Positions 9,840 to 25,500 of a DNA stretch of 64,000 bases are shown here, piece by piece; positions within the stretch are counted from its first letter, which is position 1, and every line of letters starts with the position of its first letter. The DNA is from Rotaria macrura. Lineage: Eukaryota > Rotifera > Eurotatoria > Philodinida > Philodinidae. The DNA lies in the NCBI GenBank assembly GCA_900239685.1, contig OENT01000544.1, positions 1 through 64,000 on the forward strand. Reading direction: 5' to 3'. The position numbers and the translations under genes are program-made. The notes under the pieces were generated by a model. That model was not told the origin of the DNA, did not search any database, and saw only the letters and a program-made list of their open reading frames with translations.

Positions 9840-11383
9840 CCCAGGTCGAACCTACCTCACAGGATCCAATCGGATCCTTAATAATCCGACACTATCCGAC
9901 CATCAGAATCCAATAGGATCCGACGGTCGGAAACCGATAATATCCCTTGATTTCCAACTGTTTCCGACAGTCGGTTACCCTGGGATTCCGTTGACCGTAT
10001 CCGCCGTTATCCGACAGTAGGAACTTGTCGGATCCGTCAATAACCGATGATATGAATAATTTCTTTTTTTTACACTAATTAACATTGAAAATACGATTTC
10101 ATCTAATTTATGGCAACATTAAAACCTTTTTCATTCTAGCGGTCAAAGTTCCCATGAGCTATCGGAAAAGAAAAAAGAATTTTTTGGTGAAACAAGTTGT
10201 GCATCTCACTTTGATACGACATCTACTGACGTTGTTTCTTATAGGTGAAGTAGACGAAGAAAAACTGATATTCGGAAAACAAAGTCTTCTCCAACATTTC
10301 AGTAGTTTCTCTAATGTTTTGAATTTTATAAACTTAATCTCATTCATCATTGTGAAATGTTTCGATTTTTATATTTTCCGCACAAAGTTCATGAGTTGTT
10401 TGGGGTTTATCATCGGAGGATCGATTTTTTCTACTGTTACATCTTTAAGCGGCGCTNTTATTATATTTTTCCCCCGCCAACTTCTTCGTGCTATTTTTAC
10501 TCGTGATGAGCTTATGTCCTCAATACTGTCTCCCGGTGGTACACAATATAATCGAAAACTTTTAGATGCTCAAAAATTTGAAACTTTTCATAGTATGTAT
10601 TTTATTTTTATTTCTATTTTCAATTCATGGAATCTTCCCTATCATTGTAGAAACTATTCGTGCTAAATATAAAATAGCCGATCATCGATATCATGAATTT
10701 TATAATGGATTGAATCGATCTAAATCGGTCGATTTCTATCAGATGAACTTAAACGAGATCGAAAAAGAAAATCAACAGCTTCATTATTTTCATATTCTTT
10801 TCATGGTCATGATCAACAAAGAAATACGATTACATAGATCTACATGTGCTGCAATTGTTATCCTGATATTTTTTTAAAGATTTTGTGAAACTAATATTTC
10901 GACGTAACTTATCCTTTTTTTCCTATTATACATGACAGTTTTTCATTATTTTATATAATATTTTTTTGTTACCGCATCTTATGCATTAGTAAAATAAACA
11001 GAGGAATACGAATAAAAATGATGCAACATGAACCGCAAAAAATTAGCTAAAAATTTAATGTTCTCGTAGTTCATACGTATTTAATGGTGAGACCTAGCTG
11101 ACGAGTAATGATACACACTGAACACAATACCTAATTTAATTATAAAATAGGAGGATCTTATCGGATCCACTGCTTTCCAATATTATCCGATTGTCGGATC
11201 CGACCGGCGGAACCGACACCAATAACTTCCGATCGGAATCCTTTGCCGAGGATTCCGACAACTTCCTGTACCTTCCGATAAAAATCCGACAACTTCCGAT
11301 AGGAACCTGTCGGAATTTGTCGGATTGTTCGGGGAATCCTATGGGATCTGACAGGATCCTAGTTACGGATTCCTCGTCCTGGG
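9840..11383 (+). mobile_element. TIR element of CCCAGG family carrying a gene
   Basis: The left end reads CCCAGGTCGAACCTACCTC, then AGGATCC; the right end, read inward from 11383, reads CCCAGGACGAGGAATCCG, then AGGATCC. Each end is backed by about 200 bp dense in TCGGATCCGAC and TTCCGA words (9860-10040 and 11155-11365). Between these zones sits ordinary AT-rich sequence with a coding region of BEN-domain type. The layout (short inverted tips, subterminal repeat clusters, one internal gene) is that of a DNA transposon. The flanking octamers (CATAGACA and CAATGAAT) do not match, so no target duplication is shown. No transposase was recognised. Confidence 0.6.
10085..10877 (+). CDS. Putative BEN-domain protein, 58-bp intron, 5' part uncertain
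   Basis: The frame open from 10085 leads into LLRAIFTRDELMSSILSPGG, then KLLDAQKFETFH. This resembles the first helices of BEN domains (pattern: LL..lFt.eEL...sl.G......LD..kl..i). Removing 10593-10650 (donor GTATGT, acceptor TTGTAG, 58 bp) restores the frame and adds KTIRAKYKIADHRYHEFYNG, which fits the last BEN helices. The protein then ends KEIRLHRSTCAAIVILIFF. BEN domains bind DNA or proteins in chromatin factors and also occur in some viruses and mobile elements. The N-terminal part before about residue 115 looks unlike protein and may hold further introns; one base (10457) is ambiguous. The gene lies between the subterminal repeats of a TIR element, so it may be transposon cargo. The BEN assignment is from motif memory, not a search. 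Confidence 0.5.
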
Positions 11384-14300
11384 CAATGAATATTTAAAAA
11401 ATTATCGACAAAGAAGAAAAAAGACATGAGCAGTTGTTGTCATTTACTAATGAATGACATGAAGTAGTTATTCAATAGGTATTTTCTTGTTGTTGCCCAA
11501 TAAATAGAAGATATTGTTCCATACTGTAGGTTGTCCGACATCGGAAGTGTAAACATACCAGGTTGACGAAATGAAAGGTTTACCCTGCAATACTCTACAG
11601 TTTTCAAAACGATACCCTAACCCTCCTCTACCCTACGAGGGTCGTGTTCTAATCCTAGTCTATCCTAGGGTAGAGTATATGGTAGGGTAGGGCTGCAGTT
11701 CTCTACTTGATTTCTTTTTATCAGATTCAATTTATCGAACTCATATCCTGCTTGAATACTATAAACACATTGCCATGTATCTCTATGGCGAGTACTTTCA
11801 CATATAATAAGTCTGATCTAATCATTGTACACATGCACTAGCATTGAAGATATGATGGCAGGTTTCCTCGTAGCTAGCACTCGTGTTGAATCGGCTTATA
11901 GATGGCTATACGTATATCGTATATGGAATGATGAGTGAGAGAAAAAAAACTGAGTAAGTGATGAATATACGCACTGCGAGTACGGTAGATATTTAGATAT
12001 TTCAAATCAGTGATTGCATTTACTTATATCTTGGATAATTCAAGAGTTCACATATGAAAACAAGCAGATAATAATCATCAGAGATCAATAGAAATAAAAT
12101 AAGACTCAATATATCTCATGATAAATCGGCAAAGTTCGTTTCGCATTGGTTTCGTGAATAATTAGATTGGATTGTTGATCAAGTATCTAGCATAATTTTT
12201 GCTACTAACCCTATGCATCGCTATCATAAATAATGAGTTCATAAAGATAAGATGGTATAAAAATTGTCATGACTTCTAATTCCTAGAATGGCTTTGTTAT
12301 ATATAGTTTGTCATTCTTTTCATAGCACATAGAAAAGTTCGCATTTTTTTTAATACAAGAACTGAGTCATTTTCGAAGTCTAGTAATCTTGTATAGCTTT
12401 CAAATAATTGTATTCATTTCGATGATTGAAGACAAATGGATCTGATAAAAATGCTACGGAATCACTTCTAATTAATATGGTTGATCCTGCCGATAGCGAA
12501 GAAAATGAAGCTAGAGTATCTATCTCAAAAATTAAAAAAATAAACATCCTAACGACGCCTTACTCGATGATCATTCTTCGTAGAATCAATCAAAGTTATA
12601 GAATAAATCGATTAATTCCTCAACGGATTGAAGTGATCAACTTGCTCTGCCAATGTTGTAGTCGTATTTATGAGAGATAACATTGATGAATAAGGATCAG
12701 GTTTCTATTACATTGATATCTATGCTTTCAGAGCAAATAACCCCACACGAAGTCGTATTAATTTTTATACTCTTTTTCCTAAGCAATTGTTTGCCTTAAG
12801 TTGAACTCAAATAACTCATTTGATTTACTAACACCAAATAAAAATAATTGTACGTGTTAGCATTCTTGTTCAGTATATTTCAATAAAATGTGAAGATTAA
12901 CATGCTATTTTCATCGTATAAACATTGAAGATTCTGTTGTATGCTATTTGAAATTCTTCTCATTAACAATTCGTCTAAAAGAACTCGCTTTGATCAATTT
13001 AGTGGTAAATATCTGTGATCTTGTTTTCTCTTCAGATGATATTCTTCTGAAGAATTTTTGGCTGCTATAGTAAAATATCGGTTTTCATGCAAATACATCT
13101 GTGATAGAGTTTCATGTTAACCATCATTGCATACGATGACGTATGTATCTCTATTTTAGAAAAATCATGCATTTTTCGATCAAATCAATGAATCGATTAA
13201 AATGATTATTAGGCAATCGGCTGATGTTATCAAAGATACCATAAATAGTATGCGAAAGAACAGACACAAGTGCGAACTTTTTATGAAGACATCAGAACTC
13301 AAACCCTAAATGATGCATGGAATGTATTTTGTAGTAGATCATCTATAATCTCATCTAGTAATACTTCAATGTATGAAATCGAGCATATAGTATATTTTCT
13401 CATTTTAAATTTTGTAATATTTTGATAGTACACTATGATTATGCTCTAGACTAATACGAATAGAATAACATTCAATTACATTTTGAATATATTATACGTC
13501 AGATATCTCATGGAATTTACAGAAAAAATAATCAAGAAAGAAGATTGATCATATGAAATCCTTTAGTAAGGTAGGAAAAAAGAGTATTAATCTATTGGAA
13601 TGAAAATATTATGATCTTGATTGCGCGATGATTTTCGTGCTTTTCTTATCGCAATCAATCAACAGACAAAAATTCGAACAATGTCTTGAAGAATTCTACA
13701 AAAATCTCTTCGATAGAAGCCTTAATAAAGAGGATTTCTATTTGGTCATCTATTATCATTTGAAACCCAGAACTGGACTCGTTACTCTCATCCGTAGGAC
13801 TTGTATCTATAAATGAAGTAAACATTTTTTAGATGTCAGACTTTGAATAGCATGCAATCTAAACTATACTTTCAATCAGATCAATGAGTGTTGATTTTAA
13901 CGAATGTGTACTCATTCTTGGTTTGACATCGTTCGAGAACAGTACAAGAGTTGGAGTGGCTCAAAGTAAATCTTAATAGTAGAGAAGGTGTCGGTCAAGA
14001 TTTAGATATGCAATTCACTGACAAGTTGTCAGTGACAACTAACCAAAGCCACTTATATATGATCATTTTAAGTATTCTCAAATATTTGAATCAGATTTTA
14101 CCTAAAAAAACGAATCTCAACTTTTCTAGTGTCTCATACTCAAATAATACATAATAAACCACGTTTTTTATCTTCACGTTTTAAATAGCACTATATGAAT
14201 CAAATTTTGTTTCCTATTGTATTTTCGTCTTCAACAGTATCAACCAGGAATCTTTTCATTCATTTCCTAGTTGTCGTTCTTTTTTTTTGAAACAGTACAC

Positions 14301-17300
14301 TTCACGATTTTTTCGATCATCATAGATCTTACAATCTAATGGCTTTTATCCAAATATAGTCATAAAAAGTAGCAGAACAAAAACGATAGTAATACTCTAA
14401 TATGAAGCCCTATTCTTGCTAAATAAAACATTGGATGAATATTTGCAGTCAAAAAAACTTGTTTTGAACAAGCAACACGAGCAAGTAGGTCAATAAAATA
14501 CATAATGATAATTATCTATTGGAAAACGTTTTGGTCAGAATTCTAATTTGATCTCTCTAGAATGTTCTCGTTATAGATTTTTAAACCATATATAATATTG
14601 AAAATATTTATTGACACATCGAACATTATTATATCCATGAATAAAGCTGCATGAATTTTATTTTTCATTAGAGTGCCAGTATGCGCAAACCATAGCAACA
14701 AGATGTAGAAAAAATAAATCATAGAGCTAAAAACCACTTGGGTCATTCTTTTCATGCTGAAGGTTACTCCGTACGTTTTATTTTCAACACATATTTTGAA
14801 GTAATTTGAGAAAGGACATTTTTTCGTTTATGCTCATTGACAAGCTTATGATAAACCATTAACGAGTCGCATGCATTGCTGCATAGATAATCTCCCGATA
14901 TTCGTCGGATAGTAAATAAAAACTATTGACGTCGTATGTCGATATCTACATAATTTGGAAACAATTTTTCATTGCATTGATCTATCAACCAGTATTCAAT
15001 TCAGGCTTATTGTTAGTAATATCGAGATGATAGAAAACTGTAGAATACATCTCTAGAATATATCAATAGCATGAAAGAAACAATAGAAAGATTAAAAGAT
15101 ATTTAGAGATTGTCGCTATATTCAAATGTAGTGAACTGTTTCAACGCCTATGGCTCATGAGTTTTGTTTTCTCATTTTCATAAGGCTTTATCTGAGCTCA
15201 CAGAACACGATCAGCAGATAGGTGATCAGTAGTCGTTGATGATGCTTTCATTCTGGACAATACTACCTATCATCGTAAAGTATAATTTCTAGAGATAGAA
15301 GAGAAATTTTTCTGTATCATTTCATTTTTGATCAGAAATGATGAAACACATTTGAACAAGTGTATAGATTGATTGAAAAACACAAGAAGTAAATTTTACG
15401 TTTATACAAGTACGTCTATTCTCATGTCCAATTGACCATGATAGTGCTCTTTGTTAATTTCTATTCACTAAGTGATTCAGAAAGAATGTCACATCCGATA
15501 TGACAAAAGATGGCTTTTTAACTTTCACTGCTCACAAATCCGAACTTTTTTTTCTAAAGATATCCGGTGTTATTCTATTCAAATCATTACATTTGATTTA
15601 TCTTCCGTCATATAAATCATCATCATCACCATCCTACGACCGACCGATGAAACAGTACAGATTATCGTAGATAGCTGTTCGTTCAATTAGTTTTCTAATT
15701 TTTCATAAGTACTCGTTTTGTTATCGATGTGAAATATACATATCGATTGACAAAAATCTAAGAAATACTATTTAAACGAATTGTTTGAGAAAAAAAGAAA
15801 TAAAATCATGAAACTTATCGTGAATATCTAACTGTTATGTGCTGTCTATGACAAGAAACATTGTGAACGAGTCAATGAAATACATCTTTCGTCTGTTTCG
15901 CAGAGATTAGTTCAAAAAAGCAAATGTAATCATGTTTTCTATTATCATGTGTAGAAATCTTATTGAAATGAATCTCGGGAATACAACGTGATCCACGTGT
16001 TTCTCATGTTCTTGTTGTTAAAGTAGCGCAATTAGGTTTACAATTTACAAAAAATAGAATCTTCTCAACTATTCATCATTTCTATATTGTCCTTAGGCTA
16101 TTTAACACAATAAAATGAAAATTGATGTTGTCCATGAGTCTAATAGAATGTTTTCGATAAATATATCGAATCTTAAATTGAAATGAAGAAACAAACTTGA
16201 TTTACACAATGTTTCTATCACAACGTAACCCCTAGCGATTATTTATGCATGTTAATCATTCCAATAAATTATGAATTTTTGCATTCGTCTTTCATACGAC
16301 AGAAAATCAAAAGCGCCTTAGTCTTTGACATCCAACATATATATTTTGTTCAAATCACAATTAACATATGAATTCTATGACGTTTCTTTTAGAAACTTGC
16401 CAAAGCAAGACATTTTATTTCGTCAAAACATTTGATTACAGTCAATTTTTCAATGCTTTCTTTTACAACAACTCTGATTATTAACGTGACCTTGGTTTCT
16501 TTCACATAATACAAACGAGTTTTGAAATAAAATGAAAACGATTACTGTATTCTAGCGAAGCATGTCATATGTTATCACATTTTCAAAATGTGATTAGGAT
16601 GTCCATTTGATCGTACTACACATTCGATTAAAACAAGAATTCCGCCAAAAAGTCATCTCAAAGTCATATTCTCTAATAATTTCAAACTATAGCATGAATA
16701 CTAGTCGTTCAACTTATAGATGTGCAAGCTCGGCATTGATTTTATTGTTAAAGATATTATTTGAATATTCAGTTAGTTTGACTTACTTAGCAGTTGATTC
16801 AGTAGTATGTGACTTCTCCTGATTTAGTTTATTGGCATCCGATAAATTCAATCAAAAAATTGATTAATATTGTTGTTTTCCACTGTTTTCAAAATTTTCT
16901 TTATGTTGAATATCTAGATTGTTTTACCACTCATAATTCTACGCATGCGTATCATCGACGCATCGCTAATTTCAATAAGATTTAAGAAAGAACCACGATC
17001 AATTCTTTAATATTTCGTTATAGGTTACACCGATAGAAAACAAATGTTTTACAGATGATGAAACTCACAAGAATTGAGATTGAATCAATGTTTTTCATTT
17101 CGTGGCTATACAAATTGCATAAAATTACAAAGAATATAAATATTTTCTCGTACTTTAAACTAGTATATTTGTTAGATTCAGAATCTTTTGTTATATATAT
17201 ATATATTGACCAAGTCAACGTTTACCATTTAATCTTATTAACAACAGTACTGATCGATGGTATTGCATATTTTAATGTCTATCAAAGTTAGCAAAGATGT

Positions 17301-18470
17301 TTTGTCAATTGGGAGAAAAAATAGCAACCACATTCTTGTTTGATTTGAAGAATCTCAAAGACGATCATTTATCTTTCCACCAGAAAATGACCTATATCTC
17401 ATGTATTTGTAGACTATTACGCATACTTATTTCCTCATAAAAGTATATCAAATGAAGTTTGTACTAGTAATTGGGTCTATAATAATGCTTTCTATTTCTA
17501 TCAACATCCGGACATGCATTCATTTCTGTGAAATGCTCAATAGCGTATGTAGCGTTAACCTTCATTCAAGTACTATTCCGGAACAAATACGATTGATCAT
17601 CGTTATCACCATTATGATCATGATCATCATCATCGTTGTAAACATGCTGCTGTTGTTTTTATTTTCGATGCCGATTTTTCTTGTTTTATATTTTCAATCG
17701 TTACTAGCATCTCATTCTCGAGTAGCAACCGAAGTCTAAATGCTTTTTAGACATTGAGCATTGCAGGCGAGAAAGCTCACCAAACAAATGTCAGAAAATT
17801 GTCATTCCCTAATGCAGTTCGAAGAACGACAATGATGTCTTATTACCCTTGAGATCGAGGAGAAAAAGCAAAAGAATGAACATTTCATCAAAAGGCAAAA
17901 AAAGCAGGAAAAAATGGGGACACACGCTCGAACCAACCAGGAAATCTATAATTGATCGGTAGTTGCTTCTAGGAAGCTCAAAAAGAAGAAATAAAGACTA
18001 TCTCTGAGTTCAATTTATCAATTTCTTCGTTTTAGTTTTCTGTTGGAAAAACTTGTCTTGGATCGATTATAAAATGAAAAACATTCTGTGTACATAGACC
18101 TATTTATTTTTTCTCTCTGATCAATTAAAATCTTCTGCAAGAGAGTATTGTTAGATTTAGTAATGTTTGCTATTATCAATTGTGTCGAATATATAATTAT
18201 ATGCATATCATAATCAATGTGTCATTGCTTGTTCCATGAAAGATAAAAGTGAATTAAAAATCATCATCTATTTTGAACAAAGTCGGTAGTTGGCTGTGCT
18301 AAATTTTTCGTTCTAATTGTGTTGCTTAATGAGATGTATGAATTAATCAATTCTATCAAACTAGGCAAATTCTATTCATTTATAATTTTCCATTCTATGC
18401 TTCGTTCATTCATACATCATATTAATTGAATGAAAAGATATTTTTCTTTTTCGCCTTTCTCAGGTGAACA
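11384..18470. other. Intergenic, AT-rich, no gene seen
   Basis: About 7 kb with only short open frames (under 100 residues). Near 11611-11693 there is an imperfect palindrome built from ACCCTA/TAGGGT words. Frames at 12426-12680, 13628-13816 and 17452-17739 were examined: no family motif, no splice pattern joining them, and the third is merely hydrophobic. I see nothing I can support as a gene. Confidence 0.5.
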
Positions 18471-18508
18471 CATATTGTAAGTTGTTCTTGTTGATATTGC
18501 TCTGCCGT

Positions 18509-18560
18509 TCATTCATTCATTCATTCATTCAACCATCCAGTTATTCATTCGTTCGTTCGA
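18509..18560. repeat. ATTC microsatellite
   Basis: Five to six copies of ATTC followed by imperfect units (ATTCGTTCGTTCG). A complementary GAATGAACGAATGA stretch lies about 180 bp downstream (18728-18741), so the region could fold on itself. It lies about 1.1 kb upstream of the calmodulin start. Confidence 0.7.
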
Positions 18561-19695
18561 CTTTTTTAATAAGTGAGTCTCTTGAGCCAAGAATGAATTA
18601 TCAAATTCTGCTTTCATTTTTTTTCTCTTTTTCTGAAACATGATATAATCAAGCTTGAACATGCAAACTGATGCACGGATACCAGAATTAATAAACGAAT
18701 AGATAAACTGTAAATCGATAAATGATTGAATGAACGAATGAAAGAGTAGGAGGAGCAACATTGCCGTTCCCGAGAAACGGAACATATATAACCAGACATA
18801 CAAAGCCGTTGTCAAGGCATTGTGCATTGTAATAAGACTCTCTCTGTCGATGGCGACAAAAATGGAACAAACAGAAAAAAAAACAGAAGAACGATGTTTT
18901 GTCAAATAGGAGAAAAAAGAAAAAAGAAAAAGAAAAAGAAACAGAAGAACGAAAGAAAAGTCATAGAATCCTGTATAGTTTTATGCAACGAGTGTATCCC
19001 TTGTTGCATCCCAACATTCTTTCTTTGCTTCTTTCTACTACTACGACTACTCTAAGAGAACACAATCATCTTTACATTGCTTTTTATTCGCTTGCAAGCT
19101 AAAAACGACATTATATTCTTTTGGCTGTTGTAGCATTGCTCGATAACAGGAAAAAGAAAAACAAAAAAGAAAAGAACAATGAACATATTTCTTCTCTCTT
19201 TCAAGTCAAGATAGAGAAAAGCATAGAAGAAAAATCAATTTTCTTTTTCTCTTAGTTTGGTAATACAACGTGCTCTGGTTTTTTTCCTCTAAAAAAATCT
19301 CTCCTTCTTTCTTTTTATTCTATGTTTTTTCTCTCTGTTCTTTAACACAAGCAAGCGAGAATCGTCGTTGTCGCCGTCATCATCACAGAAAATACTCTTG
19401 CCGTCGCTGCGCGATAAGAAAGATAAGTTGTTGCTTCTACGACTATTGCCTTGTGTTGCCGTGCATTGCGTCCGTGCCGAGTCGGACCACTCTTCTCTTT
19501 CGCTTTTTCTCGCTCACATACTCTCTTTCTATCTACAACTGAACGACATTGCATAAACGAACGCTCGAACCCCGGTGTTGTCCAAGAGAGACAAGAACGA
19601 CAAATAATCTTCATTACGAACCTGGTGTGCAGGTTAAGATCGAAATACACAAACGCTTAGAAATTTAGGATAAATTCGATTCCAATCACATCCTA

Positions 19696-22571
<2,876 letters not shown>

Positions 22572-25500
22572 AATGATGATCATGCCTCGTTTTTTTTTCT
22601 TTCTTGTCTTATTCTTTTTTTTTTCTTATCTATTTTGTTCGAACGCGCACTCATTCATCTCGTTACATCGATAAATTGGATGGATGAACGTGTGGATGAT
22701 TGTCGTCACTTTCTATTGTTCACACAATCTTTTTTCTTAATATGCTTGTGTGTGTGTGTGTGTGCATCATGTGTCCTTTTTTTTCTTGAATGTCTGTCTA
22801 TTCGTCTGTCATGGCGTCGTGCGACGCTAACAATATAAGACACAAAACAAAACGCACACACGCTACTATTATACAGTTAGGAAAAACGAGCCGAGATTTT
22901 GTTTTTATTTGCTAGTCTCGAATAATGAATAATGAATATTCAAGGACATGTGTGACTATTGCGAACAGCATACAAAAAGATGAAAGATACAATAAGAACA
23001 GCTAGATTTTCACAATTTATAGGAAGAAATATGAAGCGACAGAGATGAAAGTAAACAATCAAATCAGATGGGACTATCGGATTGAAAATGACTAGTCTGC
23101 ATACAATAGAATTGATCTTTCCAAAGACATATAATCTTGCATTTTTATTTGCGTGATTGTAGAATTTTAATCTGGCCCATTTTCAATAATGAATGTGTTT
23201 AGTCTGATTTATTATAGTATAGATAAAGCTATTTTGTTTGGAAACATTTCTTTGAGAAACGTCAACTAGCAGCATGAATATAGTTTCTCATTGGCGAGCA
23301 ATCAAATTAAGTTTTGATTTCTGAAAAATACATTTAATTTCAACGATTCTTTTTCATGAAGAATAGAGATACATGCGAAAAGAAGCAACAAAAAAGAGAA
23401 AGAATTCAGCAAAATGATTTTCCTTCGAGTGCAAAAATAATATAATTGACAAGAATATTTAATAATGAATATGAAATAAAATCTTTTGATAATATAAATT
23501 TAATCTTTGAAAACCTATCGATCTACGGATTTTTATTAAGAGAAAACAAAATTTCACAATATTTATTTTGTTTTCATCTTATAAATGTCGTTTCGTCAGA
23601 GCATTATTAGATTATTTTATAGGAAAAAGAAAAAGTCTATCTTGACTTGCAAATCATTATAAGAAATAATTATCTTTTCAATAACGACAAACTTGAAAAC
23701 ACGCTATAAATAAGAGGCGCACTCGTGCATATATCGAAGAAAGTATAGTATTTTTTAGACATTCAATCGTGTTTTTTAAAGGTTTTATGTCGACAACTAC
23801 GTCAACTATTGTTCTTGTTAATGTTAGTTGGAAAAAGAAAAAGAAAAAGAAAAAACTATTTCCCGAACATATTTAATGACCAACAATGAGTACAGCTGCC
23901 AAGTTAAAAATATACTTCGAAGTAGAAAACATTTTTAAGAAGGGCCATCATCTTGTGTTAGTTTGTCTTAACTCTGATCCTGAAAACAAATTCTATTCTA
24001 ATCAATTAATGGTCGATAAAGATCGTACTGTTTTTATTAGATCAACCGAAGAAAGCATTTGAACATAAAACGTCATCAACCGTATTTAGAAGAAATTATT
24101 TTTAATAATATCTTAGCTGTGTGGTATTATTGAAATAAACCAAGATATGACATAAAACGATGATCGGGAGTAAAAATAAACCTATTAAGAAGGACAACTC
24201 TTATCTCAGCTAGATAATTATAATGAAGAAGCATCCATTATTCAGTAGCCAGGATTGTCATATGAATTAATCTATCGTGCGAACATGTTAAAGTATTTAT
24301 AGGTACAGATTATACATGTTGATAATGTTCATTAATACAACGTATTCAAGTTTCTGCTTATGATTTGATACTTTGCAGAAGAAAGAGAAGACTAATTTAA
24401 ATAAAACATGAAACTTTTGCATGTAATGAAAATGTTAATTGTTAAAGAAAAAAATGCTATTTTCATAGTTTAAGTTATGAATTATTATACTTTCTCATGA
24501 TCAACTTTATATCAACTCAATTATAAAAACTTATTTTTCTAATTAACTTTTTTCCTTGTTTTTAATTGTGTTGCAAAACGTAATTTCTTGTTTTATTTAA
24601 AAAATCAGATAGAAGTGACTGAGTACAGAAAGAAATTTTCTCTGTTTTTTCAATAGTATGATTAGAATACATTTTAGTGGCTATTTAGTGAAATTTGTAG
24701 ATCATATTCATGTCTTTAGCAAGAATAAGAACAAAGACAAATTGTTCAACGAAATAATACTCAGCGAGATTCGACAGTGGGTAGATAAAATGAGTAGTAC
24801 TACTACTGATTTAATGGCTGCTTTATTTATGCGAAATTCTATCGTTAATAATAATTCTTCTAGTATTATTATTTGTTTTCAAGTCAGACGAACTTCGAAT
24901 ACAATAGACAAAGATAAAAGGTACTAACTGGTTAATTACGAAGTGGAGAAAAAAGAATCCATTCTTTAGTTCTTTTATTTTCACAATCTAAATAATGTAC
25001 GAAGATCTTTTCTTAGTTATAAAAATGATATTGAAAACATCATCTATCAATGCATTGTCATATGGTATTGTTATCTGCCTTGTTAAGTGAACTTGTCATC
25101 AAAGGACTCGTTGAGTTTCTTTGTTGTTCATTTTTCCTTGTTGTATATGATTGCTGTCACTTGAATCGATCATTTCGTTTCTCTTTTCTCAGTAAATTAA
25201 TTCAGCTTGTCTCGAGCTTGATATTTGTTGTCTATCAACGATACATGAACATTGAAAAATTCTATAAATATCTTCTTCAGCATTCATAATCAAACATCGA
25301 ATCATATATGAACCATCTGGTTAGAAGATTAGATTTTATTTGCTATAAAAGCTCCATGTTAAACTGCTTGATTTTCATTTGCGTACGGGAGAAGCAGTTA
25401 AATTATCTGAAGCTCTATCAATATATATATATATATATATATATCGACGAATGCCATTTATTCATGAAATCGTACATGATTGATGCAGTAATGCAGACTC

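Noticed and set aside
11611-11693. ACCCTA/TAGGGT words as a telomeric remnant
   Set aside because: Units are irregular and inverted, not a tandem array; better read as an imperfect palindrome of an old element.
17452-17739. 95-residue hydrophobic frame
   Set aside because: Ile/Met/Leu-rich run from AT-rich DNA; lacks a charged pattern or a family match.
18525-19660. Several overlapping frames of 60-126 residues upstream of calmodulin
   Set aside because: Low-complexity and overlapping on both strands; more likely promoter and 5' untranslated sequence of calmodulin.
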